Shown here piece by piece: positions 54,733 to 64,000 of a DNA stretch of 64,000 nucleotides. The notes beneath the pieces are model-generated. The model searched no databases. It was given only the letters and a program-made list of their open reading frames with translations, and was not told where the DNA came from. Source of the DNA: Lepidostoma basale (Eukaryota; Arthropoda; Insecta; Trichoptera; Lepidostomatidae); NCBI GenBank assembly GCA_022606425.2, contig JAHDVF020000075.1, forward strand, positions 1 through 64,000, read 5' to 3'. The position numbers and the translations under genes are program-made. The stretch's first letter is position 1. The number at the start of each line of letters is the position of its first letter.

Positions 54733-55114
54733 CAGTGGCGGTACTTCCATACAAGCCGAAAAGCCGGGCTTGCCTTAAAAAATCTATAATAAAATGATGT
54801 TTTTTGCGCGTTTGAGCCGTCTACGAACAAAATAATATTTTGAATTTTCCCGCGTATTTTGAATATCGTTACCCTCTACTAAGTTGCAGTGTGATTGTCA
54901 CACTGTCTTTGGTCTAGTGTAGAATTCTCGTGACAATAAAATGGCGTTAGATTGGCTATCTATCACATGCCATAAGAATCAATATAATAGCTAAAATAAA
55001 TTGTATACAGTAATTGGATTCAAACGACCTGTTGTATACAAGGAAAAAAAAATTATAACACAAAAAAGTCGGGCGGGCTTGCCTTACTGGTTGACCCTAC
55101 GTACGCCACTGAGT
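54733..55114. mobile_element. hAT-like non-autonomous element with 8-bp target duplication
   Basis: It begins CAGTGGCGGTAC and ends GTACGCCACTG, matching terminal inverted repeats, with GGGCTTGCCTTA also inverted near both ends. It is flanked by AGTGCAGC on the left and AGTGCGGC on the right, a 7/8 match of a hAT-sized target duplication. A SINE tail is inserted inside. Confidence 0.7.
54884..54995 (+). repeat. SINE 3' part inside the hAT-like element
   Basis: GCAGTGTGATTGTCACACTG, then TCTTTGGTCTAGTGTAGAATT, matches the body of the SINE at 39.70 kb. Confidence 0.7.
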
Positions 55115-55560
55115 GCGGCATATATATTGAAAGCCGTAGACTGTTTGAAGGTGTTTTATACCAAAATGATTTACGTCACTTCTTTAGCCCACGGGGTGCA
55201 CAGGGTTGCTGAAAAAGTACGAAAATTTTCGCCTGTGGTGAACGATATAATTTCAGCGACAAAAAATATTCGTAAAATATCGTCTCGTGACGGTTTACAA
55301 GGAGTTGATGCCCCAAACGCCGCTTCCACCGGAGCCTATTGTCTCGCGGTGAGGTACGTGGATCCAAGCAGCACTCTACTAACATTGTTGTGATGGGCCC
55401 ACATCTTACCTGGGAAGTAATTAAAAAAAATAATCCACCCTGCTCGAAGGACGTGTGGAATTTACAAGTTAGAGAGTTTATTTTCCCCTTTAAAGAGACC
55501 TCTTGTTCAAAAATCGTCTGAGTCATACCCCCTATATATAATAAAAATATGTAATTGTAC

Positions 55561-56143
55561 TTTACAAGGATTAATTGTATCTCAATAGAGACGAAGATGC
55601 AAATTGTTTTCTGGGAACAGAAGGTGGTGGCCGAGGCGCTTACAGGACTTATGACCTGCCATTGGTTGGGTTGAGCGATCGCTTCACGTTTAACAACATT
55701 CCCCATTCCGCCGTTGAGACCACCACGTCTGACAAATTTTTGGAACTTGTATATACTCGTATGGTAGGTTTCTACGCCTACTTTTACATTTTTATGTTCA
55801 CTCTACACTAGCGTCATCTATTAAGATTGGAAAGCATTAAGCAGAAAACCTTTATTAATGTACTGTGAAAGTCTATGCAAATCATACAGTACTAGATTTC
55901 GCCTGGAGATGTCTCTCCAATTTTTTGCCTGCAGTGTACCAGAAACCTACCATATATACAAGTTCCATTTGTCAGACGTGGTGGTCTTAACGGCGGAATG
56001 GGGAATGTTGTTAAACGTGAAGCGATCGCTCAACCCAACCAATGACAGGTCATAAGTCCTGTAAGCGCCTCGGCCACCACCTTCTGTTCCCAGAAAACAA
56101 TTTGCATCTTCGTCTCTATTGAGATACAATTAATCCTTGTAAA
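55561..56143. repeat. Large foldback element with about 205-bp arms
   Basis: The left arm (TTTACAAGGATTAATTGTAT...) and the right arm ending AATTAATCCTTGTAAA are about 97% reverse complements, with about 165 bp between. Read outward to inward on either strand, the arm gives the same open frame (DEDANCFLGTEGGGRGAYRT, then YDLPLVGLSDRFTFNN). The reading frame has no start or known domain. Confidence 0.85.
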
Positions 56144-56389
56144 ATAAAAATAATTTATCCGCAATGGGTGAAATCCAGTATTTGTCTACAAGAATTTGTA
56201 TACATTCAAAATGTTGATGTAATTGTACGATACAAAAAAAATATTGTCACAAATAAAAATTTATTTTGAAGCATATTTTGGCACATATAACATAATATTT
56301 TAATCTTTTTTTAGGGAATATATGTAAATCCGACCCCTAGTTATGACACAATCCTAGTCAAAACACCGGCACTTACATAGGGATGCATT

Positions 56390-57085
56390 AATCGAGAGGA
56401 ATTAGAGCAAGTAACCGAATTTATTTATTTGGGAAGCGTGTTTACAAGTGATGGAAAAATTGAGAAAGATATCGAAAGAAGGGTTGGAGCTGGAAACAAA
56501 ATAAATGGCATGGCATGCACTCAAAGTCATCACTACAAATATAAATATATCGACTGAAGCAAATATGGCAGTGCACAATGGAGTTCTAGTGCCGACCTTT
56601 ATGTATGGAAGTGAAGCTTGGAGTTGTCAGAAGATGGATGAAAGTAGAATAAATGCCGTAGACATGAGATACTAAGAAGAATGTGCAGAAAAAAATGATA
56701 TGTGAAGATATGTACCTAATGATGAAGTAAGAAAGGTATGTAAGGTGGATGAATGTGTCCTAAATAAAATTAAGAAAGGGTCTCTACGGTGGTTTGGGCA
56801 TATGAAACGAATGAATGAGGGAAGAATGGTTAAAAATATATTTATACATGTAGTGTGAATGGAAAATAAGTCGAAGAAGGCCAAAAAGACATGGCAAGAT
56901 AACATGTATCAATTACTGAAGGCAGCCATGTTCAAAGTAGGAACAATCGACGAGCGTGCGTGTCACGACGTATGAATGTAGAAGATGCGCGATAGGTTTG
57001 AGAGTAATCAGGATAAAACAGTGTGGCGGTCCATTCTCTCTGGCTACCCCTCCATAGAAATGGCGTGATGGTTTGTTGGTTATCT
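56390..57085 (+). pseudogene. LINE reverse-transcriptase C-terminal fragment
   Basis: EFIYLGSVFTSDGKIEKDIERR, VPTFMYGSEAWSC and a long broken C-terminal tail ending TGGCGTGATGGTTTG. Same family as 45.2-45.9 kb (RT part) and 35.6-36.0 kb (tail). This is the most complete 3' copy in the window. Confidence 0.8.
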
Positions 57086-57800
57086 TAGTTAATTATGTTA
57101 ACAAATATTTCTCTAGCGGTTTTTATATTGACTTATAATTTCTCATTTTGGAACCAACAAAATTAAGTAAAAACAACAATAGTTGCTTTAAAACAAAATA
57201 ATAGACACAGTGTAAACTACTATAGAAAAAGTATTTAATTTATGATATTAAAGTGATAAACTAGAAAATATGAATCGAGGGGCTAAAAGTTCCACCTGGA
57301 ACTTCTTACCCCACTTTAAATGAACCATTTTGCCCACTAGTAAAGTTCATGTAATCTGACGATTTTTAAAAAAATTGCTGGATTCGAACTGATTATAAAG
57401 AACATTAATAATACCCTACAAATAAACTTACATTATCGAATAAACACGAATATTATTAGTCTACTATCCCGAAACATTCATCGAAAATCAAAAATACTTA
57501 AAACCAAAAAATCACCCGTACTCCCGTTGTGTCAACCGGACGACAACTATTTACTTTTTCCACGTCCATGGTCAGCAAAACCCAATTCCAACAACTTTTG
57601 ATTGCTAAGAAATATCCAAAGGAACTTTTAGCCCCGTCCTACCCTACCTATGATATAGAACAATGAGAAATATGAATATTAATAATGATAAATATAAATA
57701 GGAATATTTGAGATTGTAGGATGAGTTCCACACTACGAGGATAGGCACGCCCTGGTGCTTTCGGAGAAAATATGATTGTATTAAATGTGTTTTTTATCAA
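57086..57800. other. AT-rich gene-free stretch
   Basis: Nothing coding was recognised. Confidence 0.4.
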
Positions 57801-58035
57801 ACCCAAATGATTTCACTGAAATCACTTGATGGAAGTTCATTTTAAATAATAATTAAATAAAACGATGTTTTTTAACAATTTCCACTTTTGGCTTTATTTC
57901 GACAGCGACCGGTTTCGCCAGGCTCGCTAGCATCATAGCACCAGTCTGTCGATGCCAGCGAGTCCGGCGAAACCGGTCGCTGTCGAAATAAAGACAACAG
58001 TGGAAGTAGTTAAAAAACATCGTTTTATTAAATCA
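57801..58035. repeat. Foldback element (copy 2 of 3)
   Basis: Same order as at 21.93 kb: the TGATTTTACTGAAATCACTT flank, ACGATGTTTTTTAAC, GACAGCGACCGGTTTCGCC, the centre near 57935, and the reversed arm. The arms are less perfect than in copy 1. Confidence 0.85.
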
Positions 58036-58734
58036 TCATTTTTAACAATAATAATTTACGTAAAGCTACAAAAGATGTATAAATTGTATTGCATTAGTTA
58101 GTTGTTTATAACCGGTTTCATCTCTTTTTAGTATTATTATTATTTATTAGTTATCTTATGAAGATTATTTATTAGTTAAACATATAAATTATTAACGAAT
58201 ATGAGAAACCATTTATTTTAATGAATAAATAAGCTTCAGGGCGCTGCTAGTATAATTAATAATGATAAATTACACAGTAACATAACACATTTGGATGAGA
58301 GAGGTGTTAGAATTGCGCTAGATTTGAAACCAAGCAGAATAGTTAACTATACGAGTATATTATATTTGTAGCAAAACTAGTTTACTTCAAGAGCGGCGGT
58401 TCTCATCCCTGTGTGGTGTAAAGTATGGCGCAGCGTTACCAAAGCTCGACAATTCATGGTTTCTAGAACATATCCGCGGATCTTGGTATTCTTTTCTACC
58501 GATGTTTCGAAGATTGTTGCAGTTGCAGATTCGCGTGGAATATTTCAGTTTGTTAACCTTCCGTCGGTGCTCCTAGTAACTTCGTCTTTTGACGTGCTCA
58601 ACGTAACCTTTTTAGTTTGCCCTCGACCTTCATTGCGAGAAATCATTCGAGTTTTCTTCCGAGGAATTGTCGCGCCAAAACTCATTAACGAATCGTACTA
58701 TTCATTAACTAACCAAAACTCATTAACTAACATA
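58036..58734. other. Gene-free stretch with one unexplained open frame
   Basis: A 120-aa plus-strand frame (58411-58773) has no start-codon context, domain or homology that I recognise, so I do not call it a gene. Confidence 0.35.
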
Positions 58735-59095
58735 ATCTTCTTCACTCTGACTCTACAGTCCTGGCGGACCTAGCCGCCTTCAAAAAGTTTCCCCAGCCGA
58801 CCCAATCCTGAATTCTGGACTTCCAATTCTCTGGTCGGACTCATAACAATTGCAGGTTATTCAGAACACCGTCCAGCCAACGAAACTGCAGTCTTCCAAC
58901 GTTGCGTCTTCCTTCCGGTCTTGTAAATGCCAATTGTGGAGGTGGAGAAGCTGTCATCAGCTCCATTCGCACTGAATATCCAGCCTACCTAAGCCGTTGG
59001 AGTTTATAGGTAAATTTGACGATGTCCGGGTGGTTGCATAGCTCATTCAACTCTGAGTTATGCCAGCGTGGCCATGTATTATCATATATTCGCGG
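58735..59095 (-). pseudogene. LINE C-terminal fragment
   Basis: The minus strand reads, in broken frames, TRPEGRRNVGRLQFRWLDGV, then NWKSRIQDWVGWGNFLKAAR and SARTVES, typical of the last residues of an insect LINE reverse transcriptase. Confidence 0.65.
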
Positions 59096-59689
59096 ACTGG
59101 GCCAAAAATTCTCACTAGAAAATCAAAACAAATGTGTTACTATAGTTTATATATTTTTGTATATAAATAAATCAATTTTCAACCAAAAAGCAATCGAACT
59201 TTTAATATGCAATAAATCTCCTTAGAATTTTGGGCTCTAACACCCTCAACTTCTGGGAATCGACCAAATAAAAAATCTGGGAAATACTCGAATAAAAATA
59301 ATTAAATGCCTGTCTTTAAAAGATAATTAAAGACTTCTAAATAACTTTGTGAAAATACCTTGACCGACCGGGCACATTGCATATGTTATATTTTGTTGTT
59401 ATTTTCAATTGTATGTTTTCGCAACATTTTTTTTATAGTTTTCATACTTTGACACGCCTAATAATGTTATTCAGAATTAAGAAGTTGCACAAACGAACCG
59501 AATAAGGTATTCATAACGTTTTTGAATGCGCGCTCATCGAAAACATTGCGCCCGAACTCAGCGGATTGCGTAGTAATATTATTTTGGGTCATTTAAATCA
59601 ATCTATTTTGTTGCGATGTAGACATACCTAAATACATTTGGGATGTTTGGAATTTAGGGAAATGTTTGGTCTGGTCCAAGGATTGAGGA

Positions 59690-60460
59690 TTTTATTCTAA
59701 TTTAACAATATTACGCCGCTTATCAGGGAGTAGGCAGAGAGAAGGGTCAGGAAGACACCCGAGTGGTCAGGAAGACGGCGCCCCCGGTGTCGGGATCGTT
59801 TCAGTGTCACGCGCATTCCTCGCGGGTTAATTGACAGCGTAATAAGGGCTGAAAACGTAAATTTTGTACAGCGCTTGCCGCCCCCAGCCGGTGCGGTGAC
59901 GTAACGCCCCCTCCCGGGCGCCCCGCGCACGCGCGCCCGCCCCATCCAGTCCGCCAGTCAGCTCGAGGACCCCGCCGGGACAGTCGCCAGCACCGCGCGC
60001 CTGGCTGGACCGCCGCACAAACCTCATTCGAACCTGATCCAACACGCACATTTTCAAATTGTCCAACGGTTCCAATTACATCACGCGATAAAAACAAAAA
60101 CGTATATTAAAAAATTGTTTTATCTGTGATTTGAAAATTGCAATTGTGATTTTATGTTTATTTTTGCGCTTTTAACCGGGCAGTGTTTTTATTTTATTTG
60201 GGAAGGTAGGGGATAGTCGGAGAGGGGTAAGTAAACTTTTCGACCCATATTCTGTTTCCTCTACTGTAAGGGCCGCCGTCGCGCGGTGCATGCTCCCCCC
60301 TCGCCCCGCCGAGTCGCGGAACTGAACAAGCCGGAATGTATTGAGACCTGTTTGGAAGCGCCGTTAGAGCCTCGGGAATCGCCGGCCGTATTGACATTAA
60401 TAGGGAAATAAAATTTATTACGTTTTCCACGTGACGAGGGTCAGACAAACGCGAATAATT
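59690..60460. promoter_or_regulatory. GC-rich island, possible promoter / non-coding first exon
   Basis: The only GC-rich, CpG-rich stretch outside coding exons (densest at 59760-60030 and 60265-60330). No protein domain in any frame. CCAGTCAGCTCG at about 59953 resembles an arthropod initiator, and GAGAGGGGTAAGTAAAC at 60218-60234 a splice donor, which would fit a plus-strand non-coding first exon of a gene beyond the window. This is inference from composition and two short consensus matches. Confidence 0.3.
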
Positions 60461-61830
60461 CAGTTCGCTAATTCCTGGGCCCGGTTCTCCGAGGAAATAA
60501 ATTATTGGAAATGTAAATCCAAAGATAAATGCTGCAGGATCCTAAGTTCTCGGGATAACATCCAGGTAGGTAGGTACCCGCGATCGCTCTTCTCTGGCTA
60601 GAAAACATAATAAATACAATTATTGTGGAGAGAGGTTCCTTCCATCCTGCTATCGTCTTCCGTGCTGCAGAATATTATTGGTCCACGTATTTAATGAAAA
60701 ACTCGCCTCGTTGCCAATGAAGCTTGCGCACCCTCGATTAGGAGGCAAACCCTCTATCCCCCAGACAGGTACGCGAGGTATTGGTCGATGTTGATTCCTG
60801 TGCACAGGAGAATTTTCATCCCATTGTGCCGAGAAGCGAGCGTGCCAATAAACCCTGCTCTGTGCAATAGGGGGTCGTTCTCTGGTTGTCCTAAATGCTG
60901 CAGGCGGCGATCTGTCGCTACCCTGTAATCCATTGAAAATGCTTCGTTAATTTATGTAATATACATACTACGAAGCCCCACTAGTAAGAACATGAAGGGT
61001 TGAGGATGCATCACATTTCGTGATCCCGCATCTTCGAAACGGTTACCGCCAAATGGTTATTCTAACTGATTTCTTACGATTATGAGTCCGCAGAATTTCG
61101 AAATCCTTGTTTTGAAAGTACGATTATACTCGTAATATATAACTAAAGTAAAAATTGAAACTGCCAATTGACGGTTAAACACTTTTAACTAAGGTATTCA
61201 ACTGTTCTATTATATATTCCAAATATTAAGAGCTGATACAAGCTAGCAAAATACCCAGGCACGTGTTGGAAACCTATATAATATTCATATACCACACAGA
61301 ACTCACTTTGTGGTCGTCAATATAATAACTTACATTGCTCTTATACTGTCAGAACGAAACATTTCTTTAGAACATCAGAAATAAAATAAAATTAACATAC
61401 TCGTACCGTCGGTAGGTACTTGGAGATAGGATACCTTACGATGAGATTCGCGGAACCTGTAATACAGATGCTATAGTGAGATGGAGTAGCCAGGAAAGAC
61501 GATTCTGGAGAGAACCACGTTAAGAGGATGGACCCAGCGAGGATTCTCAAGATCACGATGCACGAGCCTTCAGAGGACTGTCAACCACCAAAGAGACGGA
61601 GAGAATGTTGGACGTTTTCATCACAGGACCAAGATTGATATTCTGTCTGAAGAGATCATAAGATCTATAGAAAGAAAAAGAAAAATATATTGGCCTGATG
61701 AAGTATGGGTACACGCGAAACAAGTAGTTTTCAAATATAACTATAATAAGATTCCATAGGAAAACACAAAGCGTTTCTTTTATTTTTTATATTTATTTAT
61801 ATGAAACTAAAATTAAAAATGATAATAAAG
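60461..61830. other. Gene-free stretch
   Basis: No coding frame, RNA gene or clear repeat was recognised. Confidence 0.4.
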
Positions 61831-61992
61831 AATAAATAATCAAATGATTTTACTGAAATATCTGGATAGAAGTACATTTTAAATGATAATTAAATAAAGC
61901 GATGTTGTTTAAGAACGACTTCCATTTTTGTATTTATTTGAATAGCGACCGGTTTCGCAGGGATTGCTGGCATCAACAGAAATGTAAAACAA
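61831..61992. repeat. Foldback element fragment (copy 3 of 3)
   Basis: The TGATTTTACTGAAATATCTG flank, GCGATGTTGTTTAAGAACG and AGCGACCGGTTTCGCAGGGA are present, but the second arm is reduced to a short remnant (AACAAAAGTGGAAG at about 61989-62000). Confidence 0.75.
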
Positions 61993-61999
61993 AAGTGGA

Positions 62000-63319
62000 A
62001 GATCACAGAAATATTAACCGCCGACGCCCTTACCTGTTTGTAGGATGTGTTTTATTTGAGAGAACGACCTTTAATTCCTACACTCGGGTTCCGATGGGAT
62101 GGTACTGAGTCAAAGGCATTTGAAGGGAGATATTATGCACGTTATAAAGGGCGTAATGTTTCTATTCTCGGGCCGACGAGCGCGCCCTCCACGCCGCGCG
62201 CCGGCTTCCTTGTGTTCGATGATTTATCGAAGCTTATTGTCAAATGTTTATATCAACTTTCTAAAGCTTTTCATTCTAATACAAATAATTCACACATTTC
62301 ACGAAATAAAACGAACATTCTACAGCTTTAAAACGTAGATATGTAATGTAAAAATGTAAAGACATTACCATGAAAATGAAATAATCTTCTACAATTCTTT
62401 ATACCTCTATTGAGAGGAATGTGTAATTATACCTGAATAAGAAATAAAAGAGAGACTGGGTCCTGTTTATGAGAAAGATATAAACCATAAACCACGATAC
62501 TTCATCATCGAGGAGCTGTAGTTGCGTCCATGATAAAATCCTCGACCTCTAGATCTAGAAAGCTTGCCCGAACAAAAGTTAATAAAGCCTGAGTCATTTT
62601 TACGTTAAATTGTCCAATTACAATATTTTAGGCAAACGAATCAATTTCCAGAGCCTGGTCGGTTGTGACGTCTTTAAGATTCGATTTTTGATTTGCTTCC
62701 CTCCAATTTACATTATCCATTAATATTTCGTTTTCAAATTTAGAATTCATCATTCCATTCTTAATTCAAATTCAAATTAAATTGTCTCCACGAAGTTTCG
62801 GTAATCAAAGCGGGAAAGTTTCTATCGAATCACTCTCCATAGGAGAGGGCATTCTGTAGATGGAGATTCATATTTTATGTAGTCAACATTTAACTTGATT
62901 TCGTCGAAGCTTCGAAAGTCGCTAATAGATGGAGTTTGATAGGGTGTCCTGCCGATTACTACCGGTCAGTTTTAAAAAAAAAATATTACTTAAAATATTT
63001 TTGAAACGTGCTCATAAGACAATTAAAAAAGTGACAGGGATATTCTAACGACACATTCTTAATTGGGCGTGATGACATTGGAAATTCTATTTAGTTCAAA
63101 TCAATAACGAAAATGGCACTTTCTTAGACGACGGAAACTAATGCTGATTATGTTAAGAGAATTGCCAATGTGTGCTCTTGTAATTTTAGTGAAACGTCTT
63201 AATGATGGTTGTGGTTTTTATTTCTACAAACTTCTAAATTATAATGTAACCTTAACGCTTGTTTTGTCGGTTTTACTGAGATTTTTTTTATATTTATAAT
63301 AAAAAATATATAAATCTTC
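62000..63319. other. Gene-free stretch
   Basis: A short GC patch at 62170-62215 (GCCGACGAGCGCGCCCTCCA) stands out. Nothing else was recognised. Confidence 0.35.
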
Positions 63320-64000
63320 GTCAGCTTGTCTCTATTCACTGCTGGACGTAAGCCTCTTCACCCCCACGTCTCCCTCGATCTCTCGCCAGTGTTCTCCAGG
63401 CCCTTCCCGCCGTCCGCACAATATCATCGCTCCACCTGGTTGGCTGCCTCCCGACATTTCTTGGCCTCTGCTCAGAAACCCTCTGGCTCCGTCTTCTATC
63501 ATCCCGTCGACACACATGACCAGCCCACTGCCACTTCATCCTCGCAATGCGTATCCCTACATCGGTGACCCTGGTGCGTCTTTTAATCTCCACTTTGGGT
63601 ATATGGTCTCTAAGCGAGATATCCAACATGGGTCTTTCCATGGCCTGTTGTGCTACTTTGATTTTGTGCATTGCTTCTTTAGTTAACGTCCATAGGTCAT
63701 CACAGGTAACACACACTGGTCCAGCACTTTTGTTTTTAAATTTTGTGGCATGTCCGACTTGAAGATGTTGCCCAGCCTTCCAAATGCAGACCAGCCGAGC
63801 TGGATTCTCCTATCAATCTCCTTGACTTGGCTCCCTCTTCCAAAAGCCAACAGATGGCCAAGGTACACACATTCATCTACCTATTCTATATTTTTTTTAT
63901 GAATTTTAATGTCTTCAATTTGTGTGTTAGTCAATATTTTTGTCTTTGTCATATTCATTTTTAAGGCAAATTTTTTGAGATGATACATTTAAAGCTTCCA
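63320..64000 (-). pseudogene. RTE-like LINE, C-terminal part, runs out of the window
   Basis: Minus frames read ECVYLGHLLAFGRGSQVKEI, then DRRIQLGWSAFGRL and LDQCVLPVMTYG (from the window end to 63683). Then, after a frame break near 63700, AMHKIKVAQQAMERPMLDIS, IARMKWQWAGHVCRRD, PTRWSDDIVRTAGRAWRTLA and EEAYVQQ (to about 63330). This is the usual C-terminal order of these reverse transcriptases. The N-terminal part lies beyond the window. Confidence 0.85.

Noticed and set aside
58411..58773. 120-aa plus-strand ORF as a gene
   Set aside because: No recognisable domain, no splice or promoter context, and it lies in a repeat-rich zone next to a LINE tail.

Overview
The window reads as one end of a lepidopteran insect chromosome, running from the telomere (left) inward (right). 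The evidence is long arrays of the insect telomere repeat, on this strand CCTAA (= TTAGG), with telomere-specific non-LTR retrotransposons of the TRAS type inserted in them. Further in come intron-containing, GC-rich insect genes in AT-rich DNA full of TIR elements, SINEs and LINE fragments. CCTAA on the + strand is the orientation expected at a left chromosome end.

Region 1 (1-20.4 kb) is telomere. A 5'-cut TRAS copy (1-1565) is followed by CCTAA repeats, then ten tandem units of about 598 bp that run without a break into a near-intact TRAS element (ORF1 8190-9695, ORF2 9685-13368, poly(A) to 13651). Next are CCTAA repeats, a second, more diverged and damaged TRAS-like element (13753-19254), a third CCTAA array, and a 108-bp subtelomeric satellite (19687-20398) that itself carries CCTAA. 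All three poly(A) tails abut CCTAA in the same orientation. The 598-bp units each carry a 36-nt 'exon' bracketed by good splice sites, and the distal end of the array shows two such exons joined with the intron precisely missing. This suggests transcription from the monomers, splicing, and reverse transcription of the spliced RNA.

Region 2 (20.4-24.2 kb) is AT-rich and gene-free, with foldback repeats.

Region 3 (24.2-50 kb) holds six genes: DRC5/TCTE1 (minus, 7 exons, axonemal LRR protein), PPIL3 (plus, 4 exons, cyclophilin), sarcosine dehydrogenase SARDH (minus, at least 15 exons, mitochondrial), EEF1AKMT2/METTL10 (plus, 3 exons, with a mariner in intron 2), COQ4 (plus, 2 exons, ubiquinone synthesis) and FOP/CEP43 (minus, one exon, centriole). 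These are ordinary single-copy housekeeping or cilium genes in alternating orientation. They are not an operon and there is no reason to think they act together.

Region 4 (50-64 kb) has no gene I can support. It holds foldback/TIR elements, a hAT-like element with an 8-bp target duplication, a pogo-like transposase relic, LINE tails, and one GC-rich island (59.7-60.4 kb) that may be the promoter or non-coding first exon of a gene outside the window. Splice sites were called by eye from consensus, reading-frame phase and family alignment from memory; no search was run.
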